Positions 1 through 8,288 of a stretch of 64,000 bases of DNA are shown one piece after another (within the stretch, counting starts at the first letter, position 1; every line of letters starts with the position of its first letter). The position numbers were made by a program, and so were the translations under genes. Location: NCBI GenBank assembly GCA_019561615.1, contig JAHEQA010000036.1, positions 1 to 64,000 on the forward strand. The letters are read 5' to 3'. The DNA is from Methanothermococcus sp. SCGC AD-155-E23 (GTDB lineage: Archaea; AGJL01; Methanococci; Methanococcales; Methanococcaceae). The notes beneath the pieces were generated by a model, which saw only the letters and a list, made by a program, of their open reading frames with translations, searched no databases and was not told the origin of the DNA.

Positions 1-22
1 TAGCCAGCTAGACCATGGGCCC
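1..22 (-). tRNA. 5' part of a tRNA gene, cut by the window edge
   Basis: Read on the minus strand from base 22, the sequence begins GGGCCCA, then T8 G9, a GTCT D-stem half, A14 G15 and a D-loop carrying GG and then CTA. This is the standard layout of tRNA positions 1-21. The anticodon lies outside the window, so the amino acid cannot be named. A box A (TTTATATA on this strand) lies about 28 bases upstream, at 47-55, the right distance for an archaeal tRNA promoter. Confidence 0.8.
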
Positions 23-46
23 AGTTAAAACAAATAACAAATCTTC

Positions 47-55
47 TATATAAAA
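47..55. promoter_or_regulatory. Box A (TATA) usable in both directions between the tRNA and the nucleotidyltransferase gene
   Basis: The sequence TATATAAAA is nearly self-complementary. On the minus strand it sits about 28 bases before the tRNA 5' end. On the plus strand it sits about 50 bases before the start codon at 102, leaving room for a short leader. Which gene it serves, or whether it serves both, is inferred from spacing only. Confidence 0.5.
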
Positions 56-101
56 ATTACGGTTTAATGAATACAAACGCACTACCATATTAAGGGAGAC
101 C

Positions 102-1169
102 ATGAAGGATAAGGCACTTAAAAACTTCCTCAGGGATAGGGAGGAGGTGGTGAGATACTCCTCAGAGAGGGATGAGAAAAGTATTGAAAAATTTAAAAGG
201 ATATTGATGGAGATTAAGGAGGAGAGAGACACAAAGATAGTGGCAGACTATACAGAGTACAACCCACTTCATCTGGGACATAAGTACTGCCTCAGGAGAG
301 GGAAGGAGGAGGGCCTCTTTATAAGTGTCCTCCCTGGACCTCTGGAGAGAAGTGGAAGAGGGGTACCCTATCTAGTAGATAGATACATAAGGGCTGAAAT
401 GGCTATTAGGGCAGGTGCAGATATAGTAGTTGAAGGACCCCCTCTAGGTATCATGGGTTCTGGACAGTACATGGAGTGTATAGTTAAGATGTTCCACACT
501 CTAGGTGTGGAGGTTATACCTAGGGGCTATATAAAAAACCCTAGTATGGAGAGGATAATAGAGCTTATAAATAAGGGATATCACATCAAGGTGAAGCCCT
601 ATAGAATATCCTGTATTGAAACTGGAGAGTTTATCTGTGAGAAACTTGAGATAGACAACTACATAATAGCCTCCCTGTCCTACACCATGTACAAACTTAA
701 CAGGAGATATGGACTAAACTTCCACCCAAGATTCCTCTTCGTAGAGCGGTTAGAGGGTATAAGTGGTAGTAAAATCAGGGAGTATATATACAGTGGTAGA
801 TTCCAGGAGATAAGGGATATGGTCCCTGAGACCACCTTGGAAGTTCTAGAGGAGTACTCTGGAGGAGATATAGAGGGGATTATCCTTAAGAGGTTTGAGG
901 ACAGAATACTGGAGACTGCCAACGAGTACCCCCTTGAGAGGTATGTTCCAAGGCATATAGCTGAAGTGTTAGAGAGGAATAGACCCTATAGAAGTCTTGA
1001 GGAGATTAGGGAGGCTATACCCCAGGGTTTCTCCAGACATCTCAGGGAGAGGATCCTCTCCAGGTTGGAGTGTAGAATAGAGAGTGATGTTATCTCCAAT
1101 TATATCAGGAACTACCCCTCTAAAATAAGGATACTGGCTATAAATAAAAGTATCAGGGATATACTTTAA
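102..1169 (+). CDS. HIGH-motif nucleotidyltransferase, TmcAL-like (COG1323)
   Basis: The protein has 355 residues. After a roughly 40-residue helical N-terminus comes EYNPLHLGH (about 52-60), a version of the nucleotide-binding HxGH motif. An ISGSKIR segment near residues 219-225 matches the ISxTKIR signature of the same superfamily. This pattern is typical of COG1323, whose bacterial member TmcAL makes N4-acetylcytidine in elongator tRNA-Met using acetate and ATP. That archaeal relatives do the same is not established, so the substrate is left open. The start is ATG at 102, after GGGAG. The next gene follows after 23 bases, suggesting a co-transcribed group with the RNase P gene and the aldolase. 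Confidence 0.75.
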   Translation: MKDKALKNFLRDREEVVRYSSERDEKSIEKFKRILMEIKEERDTKIVADYTEYNPLHLGHKYCLRRGKEEGLFISVLPGPLERSGRGVPYLVDRYIRAEMAIRAGADIVVEGPPLGIMGSGQYMECIVKMFHTLGVEVIPRGYIKNPSMERIIELINKGYHIKVKPYRISCIETGEFICEKLEIDNYIIASLSYTMYKLNRRYGLNFHPRFLFVERLEGISGSKIREYIYSGRFQEIRDMVPETTLEVLEEYSGGDIEGIILKRFEDRILETANEYPLERYVPRHIAEVLERNRPYRSLEEIREAIPQGFSRHLRERILSRLECRIESDVISNYIRNYPSKIRILAINKSIRDIL

Positions 1170-1192
1170 TAAAGGTTAGGAGGGGAAACACC

Positions 1193-1867
1193 TTGAAGAA
1201 ACAGAGGTTCTGCCTAGATACCACTGCCATCACAGATAGTGAAGTGAGAAAGTCTCTAAATGTCTCTACAATTACCGAGTGTGCAGAGAAGATACTGGAT
1301 CTCATTGCCCAATCTAGGATATACCTGGATATATCCTGTCACATACCCTATCCAAGTGTATACAACGAATTGATAGGTTTCCTTAAGAGGGAGGGATGTC
1401 CAGAGGAGATTATAATAAAGGTGGACACCTGGCTGGTAAAGAAGACCCCAAATAGATACGAGATAAAACTCCCTGCAGAGATACTCTACGAATATATAAA
1501 GGATTTGAGGGAGAGGATAAACAAGGGTATGAGGTTAAGTGAAAGTGCAATGTATGAAACTGCAGAGGAGATGTACAACCTTGCAAGGGAGGGGGAGGAA
1601 AAGAGGGAGTTAATCAACACAGTGCTTTCAAAAACTGTAAACACCTTTAGAAGTAAGTATAGAAATGCCCTTAGAACTGGAACCCTGGACAGCGCCCCTG
1701 ACTTAGATGTACTACTTCTTGCAAAGGAGCTAGATGCAGCAGTTGTAGCCAGTGATGAAGGTATTGAAAAGTGGGCTCAACGTCTAGGTCTAAGGTTTGT
1801 TAAGGCAAAGGACTTCCCATTTATCTTAAGGGAGTACCTCTCCTATGTGAAAAAAGAGTACAGGTAG
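1193..1867 (+). CDS. Protein-only RNase P (HARP), UPF0278 / RNA ligase partner family
   Basis: The protein has 224 residues and begins at TTG 1193 after an AGGAGGGG ribosome binding site. It matches the UPF0278 family, known as HARP (homologues of the Aquifex RNA-free RNase P). These are PIN-domain metallonucleases that remove 5' leaders from pre-tRNA. Visible features are the early acidic PIN motif FCLDTTAITD (6-15), a central helical insertion rich in Glu and Arg, and a C-terminal SAPDLDVLLLAKEL...ASDEG block with the remaining PIN aspartates. Older annotation calls the family 'RNA ligase partner'. In archaea HARP usually coexists with RNA-based RNase P, so it may be an auxiliary enzyme. 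The gene sits five bases before the aldolase gene. Confidence 0.88.
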   Translation: MKKQRFCLDTTAITDSEVRKSLNVSTITECAEKILDLIAQSRIYLDISCHIPYPSVYNELIGFLKREGCPEEIIIKVDTWLVKKTPNRYEIKLPAEILYEYIKDLRERINKGMRLSESAMYETAEEMYNLAREGEEKRELINTVLSKTVNTFRSKYRNALRTGTLDSAPDLDVLLLAKELDAAVVASDEGIEKWAQRLGLRFVKAKDFPFILREYLSYVKKEYR

Positions 1868-1872
1868 ACACT

Positions 1873-2427
1873 ATGGAGCTAGAGGAGTTTGTAAGAATAT
1901 GTCATCTCCTCTACGAGAGGAGGTACGTGGTAGGTAGTGGAGGTAACGTAAGTATACGACAGGGGGATAAGGTATACATCACCCCTACAGGTTCTATCCT
2001 GGGATGGCTAAGGGAGGAGGATATCGCTGTTGTAGATATGGAGGGTAATGTTATAAGAGGTAACCCCTCCTCAGAGTTGAAGATGCACCTAGCTATCTAC
2101 AGAAGTAGAGAAGATGTAAAAAGTGTAGTACATACCCACTCCCCCTATACCCTGGCCCTCTCAGTACTTGAGAGGGAGATCGAGTTAATAACTCCTGAAT
2201 CTAAAAACCTCATAAAAAAGATAGGCTACCTACCCTACCTAGAGGCAGGTAGTGAGGAGTTGGCAGGGGAGGTGTCCAGGAGGAAGGAGGATGTAATAGT
2301 CCTTAAAAACCATGGAGTTGTATGCCTGGGGAGGGATTTAAAGGAAGCCTATATAAAAATAGAGGTTGTTGAGGAGGTTGCAAAGTTAAACTTCCTTACT
2401 CGTCTTTTACAGTCTCCAGGGCACTGA
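1873..2427 (+). CDS. fucA: L-fuculose-1-phosphate aldolase (class II aldolase)
   Basis: The protein has 184 residues and is full length for the class II aldolase/adducin family. It shows SGGN (22-25), SSELKMH (66-72, with the catalytic Glu), the zinc-binding HTHSPYT (87-93) and a later NHGVV zinc-ligand segment. In Methanocaldococcus jannaschii the orthologue (MJ1418) has been linked to making lactaldehyde, the precursor of the lactate moiety of coenzyme F420. A sugar-salvage role is the alternative. The ATG at 1873 follows the HARP stop by five bases. Its last 32 bases overlap the 3' end of the convergent UPF0147 gene. Confidence 0.87.
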   Translation: MELEEFVRICHLLYERRYVVGSGGNVSIRQGDKVYITPTGSILGWLREEDIAVVDMEGNVIRGNPSSELKMHLAIYRSREDVKSVVHTHSPYTLALSVLEREIELITPESKNLIKKIGYLPYLEAGSEELAGEVSRRKEDVIVLKNHGVVCLGRDLKEAYIKIEVVEEVAKLNFLTRLLQSPGH

Positions 2428-2674
2428 CTATACTCCATATCTGGGTTCTTGTATGGAGGGGCATATTTGGATCGTCACTTATATCGTCCAGGTACTGTAT
2501 TGCAGTGGCACTTCTTACTATGTACTCCTCCTTCTCATTTAGAATAGCCTCCTTGGCATTCTGTGCTGCAGCCCTTATGTTTCTTGGAACTGTTGTGTCG
2601 TTTATAATGTTGTCCAACATCTGGGCAATCTGTTTTAACTTCTCCTCTGGAGTAAGTTTCTTAGGCTTAAACAC
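2396..2674 (-). CDS. UPF0147 family protein
   Basis: This is a 92-residue, soluble, all-helical protein of the archaeal UPF0147 family, recognised from LTPEEKLKQIAQMLD, the VPRNIRAAAQNA block and the QYLDDISDDPNMPLHTR block. The molecular function is unknown. The start is GTG at 2674, preceded by a GGGGGTGA ribosome binding site. The gene lies downstream of S6e and gatD on the same strand and may be read with them. Its 3' end overlaps the aldolase gene tail to tail by 32 bases. Confidence 0.85.
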   Translation of the reverse strand: MFKPKKLTPEEKLKQIAQMLDNIINDTTVPRNIRAAAQNAKEAILNEKEEYIVRSATAIQYLDDISDDPNMPLHTRTQIWSIVSALETVKDE

Positions 2675-2709
2675 CCTCTCACCCCCAAAGATTTTTTAAT
2701 ATTGGAGGA

Positions 2710-3081
2710 TTAACCCTGACCTATCAACTCTGCAATAGGTTTGTCCCCGTACTCCACAACCTTGGTATTTACCTGGACGATATCCTCAGAGATTGTATTG
2801 CCCCTTACACTCTTCCTCTTCCTTACACCCTTCTCCTTTGGTCTGTATCCAGGACCTTTACTTAGTAGTACCCTCTTAACACCTGTACCTGGAATATCAG
2901 GTCTCATAGGGAAACCACACTTGTCAGATCCTCCAGTTATCTTTAACTTGTATCCATCTAAACCAATAAGGGATCCATCTATAATATCCCCTATCTTCTT
3001 ACCTATCAGTGCAGAGGTCTCAACCTCCAACTGATAGGATTTCCCCTCATCATCAGATACAACTACCTTAAACTTAGGCAA
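2710..3081 (-). CDS. rps6e: Small subunit ribosomal protein S6e
   Basis: The protein has 123 residues, the normal length of archaeal S6e. The family signature GGSDKCGFPMRPDI lies near residues 50-63 and is followed by the basic GYRPKEKGVRKRKSVRG stretch that contacts rRNA. The start is TTG at 3081 after a GGTGAT ribosome binding site. Between gatD and this gene the minus strand carries a TTTTATATAT box (about 3160-3173) and then a T-rich stretch (about 3095-3125). The ribosomal gene therefore probably has its own promoter. Confidence 0.96.
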   Translation of the reverse strand: MPKFKVVVSDDEGKSYQLEVETSALIGKKIGDIIDGSLIGLDGYKLKITGGSDKCGFPMRPDIPGTGVKRVLLSKGPGYRPKEKGVRKRKSVRGNTISEDIVQVNTKVVEYGDKPIAELIGQG

Positions 3082-3084
3082 TCT

Positions 3085-3178
3085 ATCACCTAATTAATTT
3101 TTAAAAAAATAGAAAAAATAAAAAAGTCTATTCTTGCTATCCTCCTAATTGTAGTATTAAATATATAAAATTTTTGTC
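3085..3178 (-). promoter_or_regulatory. Promoter and T-rich leader upstream of S6e
   Basis: On the minus strand this gap holds a TTTTATATAT box A, then an AGGAGG-containing stretch with no usable start codon after it. It then has long T runs broken by single other bases, and finally the GGTGAT site of rps6e. The T runs could terminate gatD transcripts, but they lie downstream of the putative box A. They would therefore be transcribed in the S6e leader and might attenuate it. No hairpin was seen. Confidence 0.4.
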
Positions 3179-3184
3179 ACAGGC

Positions 3185-4447
3185 TTAGTAGCAGTCAAAC
3201 CTTGTAGAGGGTTTTATCTCTCCCCTGAGATTTACAGTTAGTAGTCTCTTGGCCTCCTCTAGGGGATAGTTTCCAAGGAGGTGCATCATCTTAACTAATG
3301 CCACCTCGGGGTGCATATCCTCACAGGGTACTACCCCTAACTTTAGAAGTTTCCTACCGTTGGAGTATACATTCATATTTACCCTCCCGTTTATACACTG
3401 GGAGGCCATAGCCACCAAGAGCCCACTGTCTATTGCATACTTTATGTTGTCAAAGATACTCTCTGGGGCATGTCCCAGACCTGTACCCTCCAGGAGGATA
3501 CCCCTATATCCCCTATCCACGTAGTAGTCTATTATCTCTCCCTCTATTCCAGGGTATACCTTTAACAGGGCTACCTTCTCCTCCAAGCTGGTGTTCACCT
3601 CGATTCTAGGATCCTCCTCCACCTTCTCCACATCCCTTAGATACTCTATCCTCCTTGAGGTTGGATATATCTTTGCAAGGGGTATGGTGTTTATAGATCT
3701 AAAGGCATCCCTTCTTGAGGTGTGGCACTTTCTAACCTTCACACCCTCGTGAAGGTAGGTAAAGGTATCTCCACTCTCTCCATGCATAACCACGTAGACC
3801 CCCTTTATAGGTTCAGTGGCAGCTAGTACCCCAGAGAGAAGGTTGAGAGGGGCGTCTGAGGAGGGTCTATCGCTACTTCTCTGGGCACCTACAAGTACAA
3901 CAGGTATATTGGTATCTAGCATAAAGGAGAGTGCAGCTGCAGTGTAGTGCATAGTGTCTGTACCATGGGTTATGACTATCCCCTTTGCCCCACCTTCCAC
4001 CTCTCTCTTTATCTCCTGCGCTATCCTCTTCCAGTGAAGGGGAAGGATATTCTCACTGAGTATATTCATAAGTGACCTAGCAGATATATTACCCATCTCC
4101 AACAACTCTGGATATGTAAGTATTAGATCCTCTGCTGTAAATGCAGGATGAACAGCTCCAGTGTTGTAATCCACCCTAGATGCAACAGTACCTCCAGTGG
4201 ACAGGATGGAGATATTCTTTAAACCCTCCCTCCTCTCCAAGGATAACTCTGGTCTTTTGTATGTGGGGGTTTTTCCACCCTCTATCCTCTCTATGGATAC
4301 TATACGTCTCTTTGAGATACCTACGTTATACCCATTCTTCATCTTGAGGACTAGAACCTCCTCATCTAGGGAGGGCATAACTATACCTGTGTACTGGGTA
4401 CCCTCTGTTTTTACAGACACTAGATCCCCAACTTTGTATTTCTCCAT
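3185..4447 (-). CDS. gatD: Glutamyl-tRNA(Gln) amidotransferase subunit D
   Basis: This is a 420-residue asparaginase-like subunit of the archaeal GatDE enzyme, which converts Glu-tRNA(Gln) to Gln-tRNA(Gln) by releasing ammonia from glutamine. A roughly 70-residue N-terminal beta-barrel extension distinguishes it from plain L-asparaginase. STGGTVASR (83-91) and HGTDTM (161-166) carry the two catalytic Thr clusters with the Asp and Lys partners. TGLGHAPE lies nearer the C-terminus. The partner gatE is not in the window. The start is ATG at 4447 after GGTGAA. Confidence 0.94.
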   Translation of the reverse strand: MEKYKVGDLVSVKTEGTQYTGIVMPSLDEEVLVLKMKNGYNVGISKRRIVSIERIEGGKTPTYKRPELSLERREGLKNISILSTGGTVASRVDYNTGAVHPAFTAEDLILTYPELLEMGNISARSLMNILSENILPLHWKRIAQEIKREVEGGAKGIVITHGTDTMHYTAAALSFMLDTNIPVVLVGAQRSSDRPSSDAPLNLLSGVLAATEPIKGVYVVMHGESGDTFTYLHEGVKVRKCHTSRRDAFRSINTIPLAKIYPTSRRIEYLRDVEKVEEDPRIEVNTSLEEKVALLKVYPGIEGEIIDYYVDRGYRGILLEGTGLGHAPESIFDNIKYAIDSGLLVAMASQCINGRVNMNVYSNGRKLLKLGVVPCEDMHPEVALVKMMHLLGNYPLEEAKRLLTVNLRGEIKPSTRFDCY

Positions 4448-4516
4448 CTTTTCACCAATAATGATTTTAATAATTTGCTCTACAGTAAAAATTATAGTTA
4501 TGGGAGATGGGATAGG

Positions 4517-5536
4517 ATGGAGAGTTTAGAGTTTAAGATACTCACAAGGGTCTTTGTACTCTCTGTACTTCTATTGGTTCTCTACCTTATATACCCCTTC
4601 CTAGATGCCATAGCCCTCTCCTGCGCCTTTGCCTACATGGGCAAACCTATATACGATGGACTTAGAAGATACCTTGGGAAATCCACCTCTGCATTTATCT
4701 GCCTCCTTATCTTTATAGTTCCCACTGTTCTAGTAGGTGTTGTAGTGTTAAGGGATCTGGCAATGTTCATACTCCAGATGGATATCCAGGGTATTATCAA
4801 CTCCTTAAGTGCCCTCCTAAATGAGGTGTCCAACCAGCTAGGCTATAAGTTCCATATAGAGGAGGATAAACTGGTGCAGAATATACTTCAGATCTGGGGG
4901 TATCTTGAACCCCATATAAGGGGTATTGCACTTCAGATTATGACCCTCCCAGTGGTGTTCCTCAAGGTACTTGTAATTGTGTTTCTAACATACTACCTCC
5001 TCAAGGATGGGGAGGTTATAAAAAAGGTAATACTCTCCTACGTGCCAGAGGAGTACTATCAGACAACAGAGTTATTCCTGGATAGGTTAAATGAGTCCTA
5101 CAAGAACCTCTTTATAGGTAGTGCCCTTACCTCCATAGTTATCGGCATCATAGCTGCCATAGGGTTTTATTTGTTGGATATACCTAACCCCCTTATACTG
5201 GCGATTTTGACAGGTATATTTGCACTACTACCTGTTGTAGGGAGTTGGACTGTCTATCTACCCCTGACTCTCTACTACCTCCTAATTGGGGAGATGTGGA
5301 AGGGGGTGGAGGTATTTATCTTCGGTTTAATATTTCTCACCCTCCTACCTGACTTCATAGTAAGACCTTTTATCGTTAAAAATGAGAGTAGTATCCATCC
5401 AGCCCTAGTTTTAATAGCCTTTCTTATGGGTCCCATGACCTTTGGACTTGGAGGCTTTGCAATAGGTCCTCTGATTATTGGAGCCCTCCATGCCATATTT
5501 AGTATAAAGTTGGAGAGGTCCAGGGGTGATGGGTAA
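4517..5536 (+). CDS. AI-2E family transporter / UPF0118 permease
   Basis: This is a 339-residue integral membrane protein with about seven to eight hydrophobic segments. It belongs to the PerM/AI-2E exporter family. The typical features are the paired N-terminal helices, the amphipathic middle region (about 90-140), the [10 protein letters not shown] segment and the C-terminal LPVVGSW / [12 protein letters not shown] helices. The substrate in archaea is unknown; some relatives act as Na+/H+ antiporters. An upstream in-frame start at 4475 exists, but ATG 4517 begins at the conserved part of the protein and is preferred. It is followed by the convergent tRNA-Ser. Confidence 0.82.
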   Translation: MESLEFKILTRVFVLSVLLLVLYLIYPFLDAIALSCAFAYMGKPIYDGLRRYLGKSTSAFICLLIFIVPTVLVGVVVLRDLAMFILQMDIQGIINSLSALLNEVSNQLGYKFHIEEDKLVQNILQIWGYLEPHIRGIALQIMTLPVVFLKVLVIVFLTYYLLKDGEVIKKVILSYVPEEYYQTTELFLDRLNESYKNLFIGSALTSIVIGIIAAIGFYLLDIPNPLILAILTGIFALLPVVGSWTVYLPLTLYYLLIGEMWKGVEVFIFGLIFLTLLPDFIVRPFIVKNESSIHPALVLIAFLMGPMTFGLGGFAIGPLIIGALHAIFSIKLERSRGDG

Positions 5537-5583
5537 TTTAAATATTTAGAAGTATGGATATAGGGAATAATAAAAAAATAGTA

Positions 5584-5673
5584 TGGCGCGGAGGCCGAGA
5601 TTTGAACTCGGGAAGGGCATAACGCCCAACGGGATTAGCAGTCCCGCGCCGTACCAGGCTGGGCCACCTCCGC
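5584..5673 (-). tRNA. tRNA-Ser (anticodon GCT), CCA encoded
   Basis: On the minus strand the acceptor halves GCGGAGG (5673-5667) and CCTCCGC (5594-5588) pair perfectly, followed by discriminator G (5587) and an encoded CCA (5586-5584). The anticodon GCT lies at 5639-5637 in a seven-base loop closed by a GCGGGA/TCCCGT stem. A long variable arm (GGGCGTTATGCCC) makes it a class II tRNA, as expected for Ser. The T loop is TTCAAAT. The 90-base length includes CCA. It decodes AGC and AGU. A TTTATATA box A lies at 5716-5708. Confidence 0.97.
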
Positions 5674-5707
5674 ACCTGAGTCCAATATAGAAAAAATATA
5701 CTACTCC

Positions 5708-5716
5708 TATATAAAT
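5708..5716 (-). promoter_or_regulatory. Box A of tRNA-Ser
   Basis: The minus strand reads ATTTATATA about 35-43 bases before the mature 5' end. This leaves a short 5' leader for RNase P to remove. The site also lies just beyond the rqcH stop codon, so the tRNA can be read independently of that gene. Confidence 0.55.
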
Positions 5717-5724
5717 TTTTCGAT

Positions 5725-7764
5725 CTACTTCCTAACTATGTCACTCTCCCCTGGAGGAAGGACCCTGAGGATGTCCTCGTCATCCACCTCGTAATCCTTG
5801 AATATCTCCTTGAGCTCCTTTATAAGTTCTCCCTTCTTCCTCTTGGCAGGTTTTAACATTACATACTTCTCAAAGTTTTTAACAGTCTCTGGAGGTGCCG
5901 TAGTTAATTTCTTCTCCCCCTCGTACTCCAGGATACCTATTCCCAACCCTAGAGGCACACCTCTTATAAAGTTCCTCTTACCCCTTACCATAAAGGCCCC
6001 CTTCTTCAGATACTCCCCACTTTCAGCAGTCTTTGAGATCTGCTCAGGCCTTACCCAGTAGACATCTGTATTACCAAGACCTAGTTTCCAGGCCCTTGAG
6101 TGGGATGCTGCAAACCTTGCAGTCTCCATTAACAACCTCTCCCTTTTCTCCTCCTCCAACTCCTCTATATCTCTATCCATCTTGATCACTGTAAAGGGTG
6201 CACCCTCCATGAGGGTATGGAATACTATATCTTTGCTGTCGGTGTACTTCTTTATAAGTATCTCGTTTGTAGTTGCATCCTTTCCAGCCAGTATTAAATA
6301 ACCCTCTATAACTGTCCACTTGAACTTCTCGTACCACTTCCTCTTTTTCCTCTTCTTCTTTACAGGTGTTTTCTTCTCCAACTCCTTCATCAACTCCTGT
6401 TCCATCTCCTCCCTTCTCAGTCTCTCAAGTTTCTCCCTACTTATCTCTATGGCCTTCTTAACACCCTCCATCTTACTCCTGAATTTTTTAGACTTACTGT
6501 AGTACTCCTCTGCATTCTCAAAGGCACTTTTTCTTATGTCCAGGGGGATCTCCCTCTCCACAACTTCATCTCCATACTCTGCAGATAACCTAAGTATAAC
6601 CTCTCCACTTTTCTCCCTTATGGAAGAGATCTTACTTAGGAGGGGGTTGTCCCTGTTCTCTTTAATAACCCTCTTTATATCTGCCCAGTCCATCCTCTCC
6701 CTTGCCTCCCTGAGGGCCTTGAGAATCTCCTCCACTATGTTGTAGTTGGCGTAAATTAGATCTCCCTTTATCTGATTCTCCAGGGCCTTCTTCTCGTACT
6801 TCTTCAAGGTCTCCATCTGACTCTCAAGTATCCTCTCCTGCTTTTTTATCATCTTCTGTAGTTTACCCTCCACCTCCTCTACCATCTTCTTTGTTATATA
6901 CCTGGAGAAGTAGTCATCCACCGCGTTGATAAATCTCTCGTAGTACCTCTTCTCATAATCCCTGTACTTTACAAGTTCCACTGGAGATACATCGATATAG
7001 TCTCCATCCTCTAGTACGATATGAGGTTTCCTATCTTGGAACATCCTGTTGAAGAACTCCATACATCCCCTGTAAAGTTTCTCTATCTCCTCCTCAGAGG
7101 GATCCACAGTTTTTTTATCTACACCTGCAATATGACATATCTCCTCTGCGTATATACCTGCAAGACCGAAGATCCTGGAGATAACCCTTACACACTCCAC
7201 CCCCTTATTTCTATCCTCCCTAAACTTACCCTTAAAAATCTCATAGGAGTGTTCCAGGTTAAAGGGGGTTAGATCCCTCTGTGGTGGATACCTGTAGATC
7301 TCCTTAGGTAGGATCTCCCTACTACTCCATCGCTCCATCTTTAGAGGTAGTATTATCCTGTCCTCGCTATCTAGGAGTATTACATTTCCCTCGCCAAAGA
7401 GTTCCACTATAAGCTTATAGATACTATCCTTCCACTGGAAGGTTATCTTCACTATCCTGTCGAAGTTGTGCTGCTCCACATTTACTATCCTTGTATTTTT
7501 CAGATACTTTCTCAGTAGCATTGCAAAGGAGGGGGGATTTCTAGGTTTTTCCCTCTCGTACTCTGTCAAGGTGATGTACTTGTAGGTACCTATACCTATG
7601 GCTATCTCCTTTACACCCTCCTCTGGAACATGCACCTTCAGTATCAACTCCTTACCCCCCTGGGAATCCAGGAGAAATGCCTTGTCCAGTAATCCATTTA
7701 ACACCTCCCCCCGAAGTTCCTCTACTACGGCGTATATATCTACGTTAGTTAGATCCTTCTTCAT
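5725..7764 (-). CDS. rqcH: Ribosome-rescue protein RqcH (NFACT family, Fibronectin-binding A-like)
   Basis: The protein has 679 residues with the full NFACT layout. The NFACT-N domain (about 1-230) has the invariant Asp-Arg pair in HNFDRIVK (D102, R103). A helix-hairpin-helix part follows, then a long coiled coil (about 280-450), a basic KKKRKKRK stretch, and the NFACT-R domain (KWTVIEGYLILAGKDATTNE...VFHTLMEGAPF). Bacterial RqcH and eukaryotic Rqc2 bind stalled large subunits and add C-terminal tails; archaeal members are predicted to do the same. ATG 7764 has GGTGAT five bases upstream. The GTG three codons earlier lies inside that ribosome binding site and is less likely. Confidence 0.92.
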   Translation of the reverse strand: MKKDLTNVDIYAVVEELRGEVLNGLLDKAFLLDSQGGKELILKVHVPEEGVKEIAIGIGTYKYITLTEYEREKPRNPPSFAMLLRKYLKNTRIVNVEQHNFDRIVKITFQWKDSIYKLIVELFGEGNVILLDSEDRIILPLKMERWSSREILPKEIYRYPPQRDLTPFNLEHSYEIFKGKFREDRNKGVECVRVISRIFGLAGIYAEEICHIAGVDKKTVDPSEEEIEKLYRGCMEFFNRMFQDRKPHIVLEDGDYIDVSPVELVKYRDYEKRYYERFINAVDDYFSRYITKKMVEEVEGKLQKMIKKQERILESQMETLKKYEKKALENQIKGDLIYANYNIVEEILKALREARERMDWADIKRVIKENRDNPLLSKISSIREKSGEVILRLSAEYGDEVVEREIPLDIRKSAFENAEEYYSKSKKFRSKMEGVKKAIEISREKLERLRREEMEQELMKELEKKTPVKKKRKKRKWYEKFKWTVIEGYLILAGKDATTNEILIKKYTDSKDIVFHTLMEGAPFTVIKMDRDIEELEEEKRERLLMETARFAASHSRAWKLGLGNTDVYWVRPEQISKTAESGEYLKKGAFMVRGKRNFIRGVPLGLGIGILEYEGEKKLTTAPPETVKNFEKYVMLKPAKRKKGELIKELKEIFKDYEVDDEDILRVLPPGESDIVRK

Positions 7765-7777
7765 AAATATCACCGTA

Positions 7778-7834
7778 GGGTATATATAACCAGAGATTAA
7801 TCATTGAGAATCCCAATAATTATATTTATAATTT
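7778..7834. promoter_or_regulatory. Divergent promoter region between rqcH and the DUF2666-like gene
   Basis: Two AT-rich boxes lie between the divergent genes. GTTATATATACC (minus strand, about 7778-7790) lies close to the rqcH start. ATTATATTTATAATT (about 7818-7833) reads as a plausible box A on both strands. If the second box drives the plus-strand gene, its transcript would begin around 7850, at or just after the ribosome-binding-like GGGAGGTGAT. This makes the true start of that gene uncertain. Confidence 0.4.
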
Positions 7835-7839
7835 GGGAG

Positions 7840-8286
7840 GTGATAAGTATAACTGTAAAAAGGGAGGATGAGGGTATACAATTCAGGGCGAGAAAGGGGA
7901 ATTGGTTCGTTGTTAAGAAGATGGAGATCGATGAGAATACTGAAGATATAGATATTGCCAGACTCCTGATCTCCATAGATGAGACCCTAGATAGAAAGAT
8001 ACTGGAGTATCTTCCCTTTGATATGAAGAAACTTGAAGAGATTGCAGATGAGATATATAAGAAGAGGGGGAGGGTAAAGGAGGAGGATATCCTAGAGGCT
8101 ATCAAGAAGTTAAAATCTCCAAGGATAACTAGAAAGTTAAAGGAGATAACAGAGTCCAAGGAGGGTGTGGAGATACTTAGGGTTATCCTAAACAGGATGG
8201 TTTTGGAGAGACTAGGTATTAAGACCAGGATAGACACTAAGCTTATAGAGAGATTCATGGAGAAAGAGGTGTTAAATAAGGGGTAA
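7840..8286 (+). CDS. Conserved archaeal protein, DUF2666-like
   Basis: This is a protein of about 148 residues, acidic and Lys-rich. I recognise it tentatively as a DUF2666-type protein of Methanococcales from the RKGNWFVVKKM and DIARLLISIDETLDRKI blocks. No catalytic motif is visible and the function is unknown. The start is unclear. TTG 7804 is possible but has no binding site, GTG 7840 sits within GGGAGGTGAT, and ATG 7921 would remove conserved sequence. The gene ends two bases before the AMP phosphorylase gene, which suggests co-transcription. Confidence 0.6.
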   Translation: MISITVKREDEGIQFRARKGNWFVVKKMEIDENTEDIDIARLLISIDETLDRKILEYLPFDMKKLEEIADEIYKKRGRVKEEDILEAIKKLKSPRITRKLKEITESKEGVEILRVILNRMVLERLGIKTRIDTKLIERFMEKEVLNKG

Positions 8287-8288
8287 AT

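Noticed and set aside
680-922. Minus-strand open frame opposite the nucleotidyltransferase
   Set aside because: Ser/Ile/Leu-rich translation without a ribosome binding site, lying entirely inside a well-supported gene. Many similar shadow frames in the window were left out for the same reason.
3095-3150. Leader peptide after AGGAGG in the S6e upstream region
   Set aside because: No ATG, GTG or TTG follows at a usable distance in an open frame.
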